Source of the DNA: Gammaproteobacteria bacterium
GTDB taxonomy: Bacteria; Pseudomonadota; Gammaproteobacteria; Thiohalobacterales; Thiohalobacteraceae
NCBI GenBank assembly: GCA_016218375.1
Contig: JACREG010000061.1
Location: forward strand, 1-39,017
Direction of reading: 5' to 3'
Length of the DNA: 39,017 nucleotides
Positions within the stretch are counted from its first letter, which is position 1. Each line of letters starts with the position of its first letter. The position numbers and the translations under genes were made by a program. The notes beneath the pieces are model-generated. The model was given only the letters and a program-made list of their open reading frames with translations, was not told the origin of the DNA and did not search any database. Below, in pieces: positions 9,167-18,625 of the stretch.

Positions 9167-9577
9167 ATGCAGAACCAAGCCGTCAAATCGGGACTCGTCG
9201 GCATCGTCGTCTGGCTACTTGTCTGCACGGTCGGCGGATTCGTCGTGCTCGCGCAGTTGCGCGATTACGGTTCCATACTGCAACCCGTGGTCGGCATGGC
9301 GATGGGATTCCTGGGCGCGGGGACGCATGCACTGCTGTGCTTTTCCGGCCGGTTTCGTGCGCTGGGTTTCCTGCGTCGCGCATTCTTGAACTGGCTGACC
9401 GCCTATCTGCTCTTCACGGCACTTGCTATCTTGCTAACCAACTTCGGAGCGGCGCGATTCAATCCGGATTTCTGGCCCGAGTTCTTCCGCTTCATGGTGC
9501 TGTACACCGGCGGCCCCATGTTGCTGGTCGCCGTGCTAGTCGCCCTGGTCACCGGCATCGAGCGTTTGCGCGCATGA
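9167..9577 (+). CDS. Small four-helix membrane protein of unknown function
   Basis: 136 residues with four hydrophobic segments: about 9-29, 38-58, 70-91 and 108-130. No catalytic motif or known family was recognised. GAAGAG about six bases upstream of the ATG supports the start. It is divergent from the lactonase gene (272-nt gap with no other gene seen) and convergent with purL (41-nt gap). The hydrophobicity pattern and good ribosome-binding site argue for a real gene. Confidence 0.7.
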   Translation: MQNQAVKSGLVGIVVWLLVCTVGGFVVLAQLRDYGSILQPVVGMAMGFLGAGTHALLCFSGRFRALGFLRRAFLNWLTAYLLFTALAILLTNFGAARFNPDFWPEFFRFMVLYTGGPMLLVAVLVALVTGIERLRA

Positions 9578-9618
9578 AACATGACACCGGCAAACAGAAC
9601 CGGCCATGAGACAGACCG

Positions 9619-12600
9619 TTACCCCACCCACACCCGCGCGTTGCGGAACATGCGCAGCCAGGGGCCGTCTTCACCCCACTGATCCGGGTGCCAGGAATGC
9701 TGCACGGCGCGGAACACGCGTTCGGGGTGCGGCATCATGATAGTGAAGCGGCCGTCGCCGGTGGTGAGGCCGGTGATGCCGGCGGGCGAGCCGTTGGGAT
9801 TGAGCGGATAAACTTCCGTGGCGCGGCCGTAATGGTCCAGATAGCGCGCCGTAACCAGACGCGCGTTCAATGCCTGTTGCGCGCCGTCGGCAGCGGCAAA
9901 CTCGGCGCGACCCTCGCCGTGCGCGACGGCGATGGGCATGCGCGAGCCGTGCATGCCGGCGAAGAACAGCGACGGCGTCGGTAGGATTTCCACCAAGGCG
10001 AAGCGCGCCTCGAACTGTTCGGACAGATTGCGCCGGAAGCGCGGCCACTGTTCGGTGCCGGGAATCAGTTCTTTCAATCCCGACATCATCTGGCAACCGT
10101 TGCAGATACCCAGACCGAAGCTGTCGCTGCGCGCGAAAAAGGCGGCGAATTCGTCGCGCGCCTGCGTGTTGAACAGAATCGACTTGGCCCAGCCCTGACC
10201 GGCACCGAGCACGTCGCCGTAGGAAAAACCGCCGCAGGCGACGAAGCCTTTGAAGCTGGACAGCGACACGCGTCCACTGAGGATATCGCTCATGTGTACG
10301 TCGACGCTATCGAAGCCGGCACGGTGGAAGGCCGCGGCCATTTCGATCTGGCCGTTGACGCCCTGCTCGCGCAGGATGGCCATGCGCGGTCTGGCGCCGT
10401 GGTTTATGAAGGGCGCGGCGACGTCTTCTTCGGGCTCGAAATTGAGTTTGATCTTGATGCCCGGATCTTGCCGGTCCAGCAGCAGATCGAATTCCTGCCG
10501 CGCACACGCGGGGTTGTCGCGCAACGCCTGCATGCGATAGGTCGTCTCGCTCCAGGCACGTTGCAGATCGACGCGCGACTCGTCGAGCAGCGTGTCGCCG
10601 TCACAGCCGATGCGGATACGGTCGTCGTCTTCGTGCGTGCCGATGACATGGCTGTGACGCGCGAAGCCATAGCCGCGCAGGATGTCCAACACGGTGTCGG
10701 TGTCGCAGTGCAACACTTGTAACACCGCACCGAGTTCTTCGCTGAACAACGCCGCGACCGGATCGTCGCCCGGACCGTTAACCAGTTCGTCGAGCTGGAT
10801 GTCGATGCCGGCATGCCCGGCGAAGGCCATTTCGCACAGCGTCGCGAACAGGCCGCCGTCGGCGCGGTCGTGATAGGCGAGGATCAGCTCTTCGTGGTTG
10901 AGTTCGTGGATGGCGGCGAAAAACGCCTTCATGGCGTGCGCATCGTCGAGATCGGGCGCGTGATGGCCGACCTGCTTGTACACCTGCGCCAGCGCCGAAC
11001 CGGCCATGCGATTACGACCCTTGCCGAGATCGATGAGGATCAGATCGGAATCGCCGAGGTCGGTGCGCAACTGCGGCGTGCGCGTGCGGCGCACATCGGC
11101 GACCGGCGCAAACGCCGTAACGATCAGCGACACCGGCGCGGTGACTTCGCGCGACTCGCCGTGCTCTTGCCACACCGTCTTCATCGACACCGAATCCTTG
11201 CCGACCGGAATGGCAATGCCGAGTGCGGGACACAACTCGCGACCGACCGCGCGCACGGTGTCGAACAGGTTGGCGTCTTCGCCCGGATGGCCGGCCGGCG
11301 CCATCCAATTCGCCGACAGGCGGATGTCTTCGATGCGTTCGATATCGGCGCAGGCGATGTTGGTGATCGCTTCGCCCACGGCCATGCGCCCGGAGGCGGC
11401 AGCATCGACCAGCGCGATGGGTGTGCGCTCGCCCATGGCCATGGCCTCGCCGGTGTAGCCGCGATACTCCGTCGTCGTCACGGCAGCATCGGCCACCGGT
11501 ACCTGCCACGGCCCGACCATCTGATCGCGCGTGACGGTGCCGGTGACGCTGCGGTCGCCGATACTGATGAGGAAGGTCTTGTTCGCCACCGCCGGCAGAT
11601 TCAACACGCGATAGGCGGCGTCACGCACATCGACCGCGCGCGTATCGAACTCGGGCTTGGTAAAGGTGCGGTGATGCACATCGCGCAGCATTTTCGGCGG
11701 CTTGCCCAACAGCAGCGCCATCGGCATGTCGACGGGCAGATTCTCGAAGTGCGCATCGCCGACCACCAACTGTTGTTCCTCGGTCGCCTCGCCGACGACC
11801 TCGAACGGGCAGCGTTCGCGTTCGCAGATTTCCTGGAAGCGTTCGATGCGATCCGCCGCGACCGCGAGCACATAGCGTTCCTGTGATTCGTTGCTCCAAA
11901 TCTGCATCGGCGTCATGCCGGGATCGTCGTTGGGCACCGCGCGCAGCTCGAAACGCGCGCCGCGACCGCTGTCGTTGACGAGTTCCGGCAGTGCATTGGA
12001 AATCCCGCCGGCGCCGACGTCGTGGATGGAAACGATGGGGTTGTCCGCACCCATCGCCCAGCAACGGTCGATGACTTCTTGCGCGCGGCGCTGCATTTCC
12101 GGATTGCCGCGCTGCACCGAGGCGAAATCCAGATCCTCGGCGCTGCTGCCGCTGGCCATACTCGACGCCGCGCCGCCGCCCAGACCGATGAGCATCGACG
12201 GGCCGCCGAGCACGACGATTTGTGCACCGGGCGGGATGTCGTTTTTCTCGATGTGTTCGCCGCGAATATTGCCGAGGCCGCCGGCGATCATGATCGGTTT
12301 GTGATAACCGCGGATCTCGTCGCCGGTTGGACCCGGCACGCGTTCCTCGAAGGTGCGGAAATAGCCGCACAGATTCGGTCGGCCGAATTCGTTGTTGAAC
12401 GCCGCCGCGCCGAGCGGGCCTTCGATCATGATGTCGAGCGCGGAGACAATGCGCGCCGGTTTGCCGAAATCCGTTTCCCAGGGTTGTTCGAAACCGGGGA
12501 TGCGCAGATTCGACACCGAGAAGCCGCACAGACCGGCCTTGGGTTTGCTGCCGCGCCCGGTCGCGCCCTCGTCGCGGATCTCGCCGCCGGAACCGGTGGC

Positions 12601-13527
12601 CGCGCCAGGGAACGGCGAGATCGCCGTCGGGTGATTGTGCGTCTCGACCTTCATCAGAATGTGCACGTCTTCGCTGTGTTCGGCATACACGCCGTGCGCA
12701 TCGGGGAAGAAACGCTGGGCCGCGAAGCCCTGCATCACCGCTGCTTTGTCCTTGTAAGCGGTCAGCACGCCCTCGGGACTGGCGCGGTAGGTCTCGCGGA
12801 TCATGCCGAACAACGAGGCGTCCTGCGGTTGGCCGTCGACGATCCAATCGGCGTTGAAAATCTTATGTCGACAGTGTTCGGAATTGGCCTGCGCGAACAT
12901 CATCAGTTCGACGTCGGTGGGATTGCGTTGCAGACCGGTGAAGCTCTCGACCAGATAGTCGATCTCGTCGTCGGACAGTGCGAGGCCAAGCGTGCGATTG
13001 GCTTCGACCAGCGCGGCGCGACCGCCGCCAAGGATGTCGACCGTGGTCAGCGGCGCGGGCGCGGCGGTTTGAAACAGCGTGACGGCCTCGTCGGCACTGG
13101 TCAGCACGGTTTCGGTCATGCGGTCGTGCAGCAGCGGCAGCAGCGCACTGCGCTCATGATCGGTGCAGACGCGACCGCCCTGCAAACGCAGCCGGTAGGC
13201 GATGCCGCGCTCGATGCGATGAATGCGTTGCAGACCGCAGTTGTGCGCGATGTCGGTGGCCTTGCTGGCCCAGGGCGAAATCGTGCCCAGACGCGGCACC
13301 ACCAGAAACATCTGCGCGCTCTCGGGCGGTGGCGGGCTGACGATCCCGTCGTCCAGCAAACGTTCCAGCGTGGCGCGGTCGGTGGCATCGAGTTGCTGTT
13401 CGAGATCGACGAAATGCCAGAATTCGGTGTGGATTGTTTCGATGTCCGGAACCCGCTCCCGGGCGCGGGCCAGCAGTTTTTCACTGCGGAAACTGGAAAG
13501 GGCGGGACCGCCGGGAATGTGCAGCAT
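9619..13527 (-). CDS. purL: Phosphoribosylformylglycinamidine synthase (FGAM synthetase)
   Basis: 1302 residues, close to the roughly 1295 of the large gammaproteobacterial PurL. It catalyses ATP- and glutamine-dependent conversion of FGAR to FGAM, the fourth step of purine biosynthesis, in the cytosol. Visible parts are the N-terminal domain, two AIRS-like synthetase halves (motifs [33 protein letters not shown] and [18 protein letters not shown]) and a C-terminal class I glutamine amidotransferase with the nucleophile Cys in [13 protein letters not shown]. The His/Glu partners are in PHPERVFRA. The start was set at the ATG before LHIPGG; its ribosome-binding site is weak. A large open frame antisense to it is a GC-codon artefact. 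Confidence 0.97.
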   Translation of the reverse strand: MLHIPGGPALSSFRSEKLLARARERVPDIETIHTEFWHFVDLEQQLDATDRATLERLLDDGIVSPPPPESAQMFLVVPRLGTISPWASKATDIAHNCGLQRIHRIERGIAYRLRLQGGRVCTDHERSALLPLLHDRMTETVLTSADEAVTLFQTAAPAPLTTVDILGGGRAALVEANRTLGLALSDDEIDYLVESFTGLQRNPTDVELMMFAQANSEHCRHKIFNADWIVDGQPQDASLFGMIRETYRASPEGVLTAYKDKAAVMQGFAAQRFFPDAHGVYAEHSEDVHILMKVETHNHPTAISPFPGAATGSGGEIRDEGATGRGSKPKAGLCGFSVSNLRIPGFEQPWETDFGKPARIVSALDIMIEGPLGAAAFNNEFGRPNLCGYFRTFEERVPGPTGDEIRGYHKPIMIAGGLGNIRGEHIEKNDIPPGAQIVVLGGPSMLIGLGGGAASSMASGSSAEDLDFASVQRGNPEMQRRAQEVIDRCWAMGADNPIVSIHDVGAGGISNALPELVNDSGRGARFELRAVPNDDPGMTPMQIWSNESQERYVLAVAADRIERFQEICERERCPFEVVGEATEEQQLVVGDAHFENLPVDMPMALLLGKPPKMLRDVHHRTFTKPEFDTRAVDVRDAAYRVLNLPAVANKTFLISIGDRSVTGTVTRDQMVGPWQVPVADAAVTTTEYRGYTGEAMAMGERTPIALVDAAASGRMAVGEAITNIACADIERIEDIRLSANWMAPAGHPGEDANLFDTVRAVGRELCPALGIAIPVGKDSVSMKTVWQEHGESREVTAPVSLIVTAFAPVADVRRTRTPQLRTDLGDSDLILIDLGKGRNRMAGSALAQVYKQVGHHAPDLDDAHAMKAFFAAIHELNHEELILAYHDRADGGLFATLCEMAFAGHAGIDIQLDELVNGPGDDPVAALFSEELGAVLQVLHCDTDTVLDILRGYGFARHSHVIGTHEDDDRIRIGCDGDTLLDESRVDLQRAWSETTYRMQALRDNPACARQEFDLLLDRQDPGIKIKLNFEPEEDVAAPFINHGARPRMAILREQGVNGQIEMAAAFHRAGFDSVDVHMSDILSGRVSLSSFKGFVACGGFSYGDVLGAGQGWAKSILFNTQARDEFAAFFARSDSFGLGICNGCQMMSGLKELIPGTEQWPRFRRNLSEQFEARFALVEILPTPSLFFAGMHGSRMPIAVAHGEGRAEFAAADGAQQALNARLVTARYLDHYGRATEVYPLNPNGSPAGITGLTTGDGRFTIMMPHPERVFRAVQHSWHPDQWGEDGPWLRMFRNARVWVG

Positions 13528-13588
13528 GAGTCCGTCTCGATCAGATTGGGGTGTGGTGGTAGTCGCTGGAAAGGTGCACATGATACCG

Positions 13589-13674
13589 AAAAATGGGGGT
13601 CAGAGACGAATTAAGTCCCGCCTTCCCCAAGCCCCACGCAATGGCGGTGGAATTCGTCTCTGACCCCGATTTTT
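13589..13674. repeat. Inverted-repeat element (GGGGTCAGAGACGAATT family)
   Basis: A 24-nt left arm (13589-13612) and a 24-nt right arm (13651-13674) are complementary at 23 of 24 positions and separated by 38 nt. The ends read AAAAATxGGGGTCAGAGACGAATT from both sides. The layout matches small non-autonomous elements (MITE/REP doublets). It lies about 60 nt upstream of purL and may form a long hairpin in its leader or promoter region. Confidence 0.8.
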
Positions 13675-13700
13675 CTTAGGTCGTCAGACCGAAATCCGGG

Positions 13701-13736
13701 GCATTCCCGGATTACGCTGCGCTCCATCCGGGCTAC
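13701..13736 (-). repeat. GTAGCCCGGAT repeat unit, copy A
   Basis: On the minus strand this reads GTAGCCCGGATGGAGCGCAG followed by CGTAATCCGGGAATGC. It carries an internal CCCGGAT/ATCCGGG dyad and closely matches the units at 19205-19238 and 19252-19291. It is a dispersed REP-like family, located just downstream of the MBL-fold hydrolase stop codon. Confidence 0.75.
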
Positions 13737-13754
13737 ACGGATTCACAGCCGAAT

Positions 13755-14519
13755 TCAGCCCACCTGTCGCCATGCCAGACCCGCGGCCTGATCGGCAATG
13801 CCGATCCAGTCGGGCGCGCAGCCGAGCACACCAGCCAGCGCCGCGCGCGCCAGTTCGGGGCGGTTATTCTTGTCGCTGAGGTGCGCCGCCACGAGGTGTG
13901 CCAGCGTCGAGGTATCGAGTGCCGCCAGCAACTCCGCCGCTTGACGATTGCTCAGATGGCCGAGACGACCGCCGACACGCTGTTTGAGGCTCGGCGGATA
14001 CGGGCCGGCGGCGAGCAGGGCGGTGTCGTGATTGCACTCCAGCAGCAGCGCCTGACAACCGCTCAATTGCTGCTGGATATGCGCGGTGATGCTGCCGGTA
14101 TCGGTGAGTATGCCTAGACGCACGGCACCGTCGCTGAAGACGAACTGGCAGGGCTCGCGGGCATCGTGCGGCACCGGAAACGGCGTGATATGCACATCGC
14201 CGACGGCGAACGGCGTGTGACCGTCGAACCCATCGAGGCTCGGGATCTCGGTGTCGTTGTGCATGACCGAGGTGCCCGCGGTCATCCACACCGGCGTCGC
14301 GAACCGCCGCGCGAAGGCCGCCACGCCGCCGATGTGATCGCTGTGTTCGTGGGTGACGAGAATGGCGTGGATGTCGCCGGGGGATTTGCCGAGTCGCGCA
14401 AGGCGCCGCTGGGTCTCGCTGACGGAGAAACCGCAATCCACCATTACGCAGGTGTCCCCCGCCTCCACCAGTGTGGCGTTGCCGCGACTGCCACTGCCGA
14501 GGGAGGCGAAACGGAGCAT
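13755..14519 (-). CDS. MBL-fold metal-dependent hydrolase (YycJ/WalJ-like)
   Basis: 254 residues. The metallo-beta-lactamase fold is clear: the metal-binding motif THEHSDHIGG (HxHxDH) lies near residue 57, further ligands are in PVPHDAREP and GILTDTGS, and the C-terminal His is in VAAHLSDKNN. The opening RFASLGSGSRGNATLV is typical of the YycJ/WalJ subgroup, thought to be nuclease-like. The substrate is not known. It is cytosolic (no signal peptide). On the minus strand it follows bamC after a 144-nt gap filled by an inverted-repeat element, so it may be transcribed separately. The start is the ATG at the beginning of the fold. Confidence 0.9.
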   Translation of the reverse strand: MLRFASLGSGSRGNATLVEAGDTCVMVDCGFSVSETQRRLARLGKSPGDIHAILVTHEHSDHIGGVAAFARRFATPVWMTAGTSVMHNDTEIPSLDGFDGHTPFAVGDVHITPFPVPHDAREPCQFVFSDGAVRLGILTDTGSITAHIQQQLSGCQALLLECNHDTALLAAGPYPPSLKQRVGGRLGHLSNRQAAELLAALDTSTLAHLVAAHLSDKNNRPELARAALAGVLGCAPDWIGIADQAAGLAWRQVG

Positions 14520-14530
14520 GTCGACATCCC

Positions 14531-14655
14531 GTAGCCTGGGTTGGAAGAATGCCGTTACGGCATTCTTACGGCAAGGACCTGAATTGTTTATAAAGCTTTT
14601 GCCGCCATTTCATAGCGTCAAAAGCGACCGTTCGCTACCGCTCAACCCAGGCTAC
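14531..14655. repeat. MITE-like element with GTAGCCTGGGTTG ends
   Basis: Perfect 13-bp terminal inverted repeats (14531-14543 and 14643-14655) bound a 125-bp element that nearly fills the gap between bamC and the MBL gene. Inside is a second dyad (AAGAATGCCGT/ACGGCATTCTT at 14545-14567). The right end continues as a GTAGCCTGGGTTGAGCG unit. No coding sequence is inside. Confidence 0.75.
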
Positions 14656-14663
14656 ATAATCAC

Positions 14664-15797
14664 TCACTGCATCTGCTCCTGCACCAGCGTGAGGATGCGC
14701 TTCGCCGTGGGCGAATTGTCGCGCTGACCTTGCGCGTCTTGCACGGTCACCTGGGTCTTGTCGCCTTCGCCGGTCAGCAGAATGCGGTACTGCTCCGCGG
14801 CGCTGGGCTCGTCGTCGCCCCAGAATTTCAGCTTGGACAGGAAGCCCTTCTTCTTATCTTCCTTGAGCGGATCGTTATAGCGCACGAAATACAGGCCGCC
14901 GCTGCGATCGCGGTCCTCGACAGTAAAGCCGACACGATCCAGCGCCAGACCGACTTCGCGCCAGGCGCGCGATATCCCATCGTCGACAACGAGCGTGCTC
15001 TCGCCGGCGGCGTTCACCACCAATTGCGAACGCGTTGCGGTCGGTGCGGAAGAGGTCTGCGCGACCTGTGCCGCGGCACGCTCCCGATCGGTGCCCATGA
15101 ACACCATCAGGCGCTTGAGCATTTCGGCTTCGAGTTCGGGGTCGCTGGGACGCGGCTTCCAGATCGTGCCGGTATCGGAACCGGGTTGGCCCTGCACCAC
15201 TTCTTCCATACCGCGATGGCTGATGAAGATTTCGGTGCTGTCCGCGCCCGCCCGTTCCAGACGCACGCGGAAACGGTCGCGGGTGGCCGAGGAATACAGG
15301 AAATCGAGCGCCTTGCCGATGGTGCCGCGAATGAAATCCTGCGGGATGTCGGCGCGGTTTTCCGCCCAGTCGGTTTCCAGAATACCGACGCCGGGATCGT
15401 CCATGGTCAACAGAAACCCGTTCTGCAACCAGAAATCGTGCACCTTCGGCCACACCGCTTCGGCCGAGGCCTGCGCCACCAGCCATTGCTTGTCGCCGTG
15501 ACGTTCGATGCGCAGATGCTGCGGTTGCACCAATACACCGCTGGTACCCGGCGCAGATTTGCCCTGTTCGCCGGAGGCATATTCGGAATAGGTCGTGGGC
15601 GTACCACCCGGCACCGTGACGGCGTCCTCGATGTTTGCGCTGCTCAGATCCGGCGGAACCTCCAGCGGCTCTTCGGTGCGGCTTTGTTTGTAGTCCACCT
15701 TCTTACCGGTCACTTTTTCCCAGGTGCTGCAACCGGCCAGCGAGCCGACCGCAAGCAACAGAAGCAGACCGTGCAGAGGTGTTGCATATTTTTTCAT
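14664..15797 (-). CDS. bamC: Outer membrane protein assembly factor BamC
   Basis: 377 residues. It is a lipoprotein: the signal peptide ends in the lipobox LAGC with Cys23, followed by STWEKVTGKKVDYKQ, typical of BamC (NlpB). Two helix-grip domains are expected after an unstructured N-terminal stretch containing EVPPDLSS. BamC is a lipoprotein subunit of the BAM complex, which inserts beta-barrels into the outer membrane. It lies 32 nt downstream of dapA on the same strand, the conserved gammaproteobacterial order. No good ribosome-binding site precedes the ATG; a six-codon frame (MDTYLP) ends on it with an ATGA overlap, suggesting coupled translation. The long open frame extending upstream is antisense-like noise across dapA. 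Confidence 0.93.
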   Translation of the reverse strand: MKKYATPLHGLLLLLAVGSLAGCSTWEKVTGKKVDYKQSRTEEPLEVPPDLSSANIEDAVTVPGGTPTTYSEYASGEQGKSAPGTSGVLVQPQHLRIERHGDKQWLVAQASAEAVWPKVHDFWLQNGFLLTMDDPGVGILETDWAENRADIPQDFIRGTIGKALDFLYSSATRDRFRVRLERAGADSTEIFISHRGMEEVVQGQPGSDTGTIWKPRPSDPELEAEMLKRLMVFMGTDRERAAAQVAQTSSAPTATRSQLVVNAAGESTLVVDDGISRAWREVGLALDRVGFTVEDRDRSGGLYFVRYNDPLKEDKKKGFLSKLKFWGDDEPSAAEQYRILLTGEGDKTQVTVQDAQGQRDNSPTAKRILTLVQEQMQ

Positions 15798-15829
15798 GGG
15801 AGATAGGTATCCATGTTCGTGGTGAATGT

Positions 15830-16705
15830 TCACAGGATGCCTGCCTGACGCAGCGCATCCCGGACCGTTTCGCGATAGCATTCCGAGAGGGGCGTCAGCG
15901 GCAGCCGGATACCGGGTGGAATCAAACCCATTTCCTGCAACGCCCATTTCACCGGGATCGGGTTCGCCTCGACGAACAGATCGCGGTGCAACGCCTGCAG
16001 CGGCAGGTCGATGGCCTCGGCACGCGCGCGGTCGCCAGCCATGGCCGCGACGCACAAGGCGTGCATGGCCGCAGGCGCGACGTTCGCCGTCACCGAGATC
16101 ACGCCCTTGCCGCCTTGCAGCATACATTCGCAGGCCGTGGCATCGTCGCCGCTGTACAGATCCAGGCGCTCGCCGCAGCGTTCGAGAATCTCTCGCGCGC
16201 GTTCCAGATTGCCGGTGGCTTCCTTGATGCCGACGATATTGGAGATCGACGCCAAGCGTGCCACGGTGTCCGGCAACATGTCGCAGGCGGTGCGGCCGGG
16301 CACATTGTACAGAATCTGCGGGATCGGCACGGCCTCGGCGACGGCCTTGTGGTGCAAGTACAAACCTTCCTGGGTCGGCTTGTTGTAATACGGCGTGACC
16401 AGCAGGCAGGCGTCGGCGCCGGCTTTCAGGGCGCAGCGGGTCAGGCTGATGGCTTCGGTGGTGGAATTCGCGCCGGTGCCGGCGATGACCGGAATCCGTC
16501 CGGCGGTCAGTTCGACGACCCTGCGGATAACGTCGCAATGCTCGTGCTCGTCGAGGGTGGCCGACTCGCCCGTCGTGCCCACGGCGACGATGGCGTCCGT
16601 ACCCTGGCGGATATGGAATTCGATCAGCCCCGCAAGACTGTCGTCGTCGACCGCACCGTCCGCCCGCATCGGCGTGACCAGCGCGACCATACTGCCGTGG
16701 AACAT
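15830..16705 (-). CDS. dapA: 4-hydroxy-tetrahydrodipicolinate synthase
   Basis: 291 residues, normal for DapA. It condenses pyruvate with aspartate semialdehyde, the first committed step of lysine and diaminopimelate synthesis, in the cytosol. The TIM-barrel signatures are present: GTTGESATL, the catalytic Tyr region [20 protein letters not shown], and the Schiff-base Lys in GIKEATGN near residue 161. GGAGAGG about five bases upstream supports the start. A sigma70-like promoter lies just upstream (16739-16767), and bamC follows in the same operon. Confidence 0.97.
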   Translation of the reverse strand: MFHGSMVALVTPMRADGAVDDDSLAGLIEFHIRQGTDAIVAVGTTGESATLDEHEHCDVIRRVVELTAGRIPVIAGTGANSTTEAISLTRCALKAGADACLLVTPYYNKPTQEGLYLHHKAVAEAVPIPQILYNVPGRTACDMLPDTVARLASISNIVGIKEATGNLERAREILERCGERLDLYSGDDATACECMLQGGKGVISVTANVAPAAMHALCVAAMAGDRARAEAIDLPLQALHRDLFVEANPIPVKWALQEMGLIPPGIRLPLTPLSECYRETVRDALRQAGIL

Positions 16706-16738
16706 GCAACCTCTCCGGGGGATCGAAAAATCCCGGAC

Positions 16739-16767
16739 ATACTACTGGTCCGGTCCGACACTGACAA
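16739..16767 (-). promoter_or_regulatory. Sigma70-type promoter for dapA-bamC
   Basis: On the minus strand TTGTCA is followed by exactly 17 nt and then TAGTAT. This gives a predicted transcript start about 27 nt before the dapA ATG. It lies in the divergent gap between dapA and the GalT-like gene. Confidence 0.6.
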
Positions 16768-16868
16768 GCGAACCCAGGATAGGTTCTGGAGGTGGCCGGC
16801 GGCCGGCCGATTGCAGTAGTATGCGGCCCGCATCCACCGTTGCAGACAGCCCCCGACCCCGTACCGTC

Positions 16869-17966
16869 ATGACCGACACCGAAATCAAAGCCATCCGCGA
16901 AATCCGCATCAATCCCATCGTGCCCAGCGAGTCCGTGCTGGTCGCCACCGCGCGCTCCATGCGCCCGCGCAAGGCCGAAGACCCGGCGCCGCGCGACACC
17001 CGCCGGCATGTCGATACCTGCCCGTTCTGCACCGGCAACGAACATATGACGCCGCCGACCATCGCCTCCTATCCCGACGGCGACAATTGGCAGGCGCGTA
17101 TCGTCGAGAATCTCTATCCGGTGCTCGGCGACGACCGTTCCACCGGCAATCTGGTGTTCGGTTTACAGCAGGCCATCGAAGGCTACGGCCGCCACGAGGT
17201 CATCATCGATCACCGTCAGCACGGCATCGCCCTGCATGAAATGAGCGAGGAACATCTGTTCCTGCTGTTCGGCGCCTATCAAGAGCGCATGACCCAGATC
17301 TACGCCAACGACGCACGTATCCGTTACGTGCTGGTGTTCAAGAATTTCGGTCCAGCCGCGGGCGCCAGCATCGCGCACACCCACAGCCAGATCATCGCCA
17401 TGCCGGTGGTGCCGGAGAACGTCTACAACGAAGTCACCCACAGCCGCACGCACTACCAGAAGCAGCACCAGTGCATCTTCTGTTCGCTGATCGACGAGGC
17501 ACTCACCTTCGAGGCGACCATCTACGACCGTGCCTCCGGGCAGATCCGCCGGCGCATCAACGTCGGCCAGTACGTGGTCGAGCGCGGCGAACGCTTCATT
17601 GCCATCAAGCCGTTCGCCAGCCGTTACGAATGGGAGGTGCACATCCTGCCGCTCCAGCACCAGAGCAATTTCCTGGACATCACCGAGCACGACCGGGCCG
17701 ATCTGGCGCGGGTGCTCAAGCGCACCATGGGCCGCCTGGACGCGGTGATCGGTGGCGCGCAGTACAACTTCTTCCTGCATTCCCAACCGCGCGGCGACGA
17801 CTTCGCCGACTGCGACGCCAGCTATCACTGGCATCTGGAAATCTGTCCGCGCACCAGCATCCCGACCGGCTTCGAACTCGGCTCCGGGCTGTTCGTCAGC
17901 ACCCTCAGCCCCGAAGAGGCCGCCGAGCGCCTGCGCTCGGTCGATCTCGATTCGCCGGCGGCCTGA
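16869..17966 (+). CDS. Galactose-1-phosphate uridylyltransferase-like nucleotidyltransferase (HIT superfamily)
   Basis: 365 residues. Features of the GalT/HIT fold are a zinc-type CPFC at residues 51-54, a second CIFC near 203, the active-site-like H170-T-H-S-Q174 in GAAGASIAHTHSQ, and a C-terminal HWHLEICPR. Canonical GalT has an HPHxQ site. The HxHSQ form recalls the ADP-glucose phosphorylase-like branch, so the sugar nucleotide used is unknown and the name GalT should not be applied. No ribosome-binding site is visible before the ATG at 16869; the upstream open frame has no conserved content. It sits between dapA and gcvR, genes that are direct neighbours in E. coli. The gcvR gene follows after 94 nt. 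Confidence 0.82.
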   Translation: MTDTEIKAIREIRINPIVPSESVLVATARSMRPRKAEDPAPRDTRRHVDTCPFCTGNEHMTPPTIASYPDGDNWQARIVENLYPVLGDDRSTGNLVFGLQQAIEGYGRHEVIIDHRQHGIALHEMSEEHLFLLFGAYQERMTQIYANDARIRYVLVFKNFGPAAGASIAHTHSQIIAMPVVPENVYNEVTHSRTHYQKQHQCIFCSLIDEALTFEATIYDRASGQIRRRINVGQYVVERGERFIAIKPFASRYEWEVHILPLQHQSNFLDITEHDRADLARVLKRTMGRLDAVIGGAQYNFFLHSQPRGDDFADCDASYHWHLEICPRTSIPTGFELGSGLFVSTLSPEEAAERLRSVDLDSPAA

Positions 17967-18060
17967 TCCCGCTGACCACGCCCGCCGCAAAGGTGCTACA
18001 CTGCCGCGCACCGGGAAATCCTGCCCTGGCATCCATTTCCATGCACTGTCCCGATCGGTT

Positions 18061-18603
18061 ATGAACACACCCAAACAAAACTTTCTCGTCATTTCCGCCC
18101 TGGGCGAGGATCGCCCCGGCTTGGTCAACGACCTGTCCCGCTGCGTACTGGAAAGCGGCTGCAATATCGCCGACAGCCGCATGACCGTGCTGGGCGGCGA
18201 CTTCGCCATCATCCTGCTGATCTCCGGCAACTGGAACGCCGTCGCCAAGCTGGAAGACCAACTGCCGCCGCTGGCCGAACGTCTGGGCATGACCATCACC
18301 AGCCGGCGTACTGCCTTGCGCGCAACGCACGGCGACATGTTGCCCTACGCCGTCGACGTGGTGGCGCTGGACAACCCGGGTATCGTGCACAATCTGGCGA
18401 ATTTCTTCTCCAGCCGGCAGATCAACATTCAAGACCTGTCCACCAGTTGCTATGCGGCGGCGCACACCGGCACGCAGATGTTCTCGGTACACATGCGCGT
18501 GGACATCCCGGCGCGGCTGCACATCGCCACGCTGCGCGACGAGTTCATGGATTTCTGCGACCAGCTCAACCTCGATGCCATCATCGAGCCGGTCAAAGGC
18601 TGA
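18061..18603 (+). CDS. gcvR: Glycine cleavage system transcriptional repressor-like ACT protein
   Basis: 180 residues with two ACT domains: the first (about 8-85) opens FLVISALGEDRPGLVNDLS, the second (about 98-175) YAVDVVALDNPGIVHNLA. In E. coli GcvR binds glycine and blocks the activator GcvA at the gcv operon. The assignment rests on the double-ACT layout, the length and the position next to bcp and near dapA, as in E. coli. No gcvA was seen here. The bcp gene follows after 22 nt, probably in the same transcript. Confidence 0.88.
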   Translation: MNTPKQNFLVISALGEDRPGLVNDLSRCVLESGCNIADSRMTVLGGDFAIILLISGNWNAVAKLEDQLPPLAERLGMTITSRRTALRATHGDMLPYAVDVVALDNPGIVHNLANFFSSRQINIQDLSTSCYAAAHTGTQMFSVHMRVDIPARLHIATLRDEFMDFCDQLNLDAIIEPVKG

Positions 18604-18625
18604 TACACCCCGCGGAACACACCCC

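Noticed and set aside
12022-13614. 530-codon open frame antisense to purL
   Set aside because: It lies wholly opposite a conserved enzyme, has Arg- and Ala-rich low-complexity content and no family motif. GC-rich codon use creates such frames.
16395-16868. N-terminal extension of the GalT-like gene over dapA
   Set aside because: It overlaps dapA on the other strand and has no domain content.
14664-17045. 793-codon open frame joining bamC with sequence across dapA
   Set aside because: The part before residue MKKYATPLH is Arg/Gly-rich noise in another frame of dapA; the lipoprotein signal peptide sets the true start at 15797.
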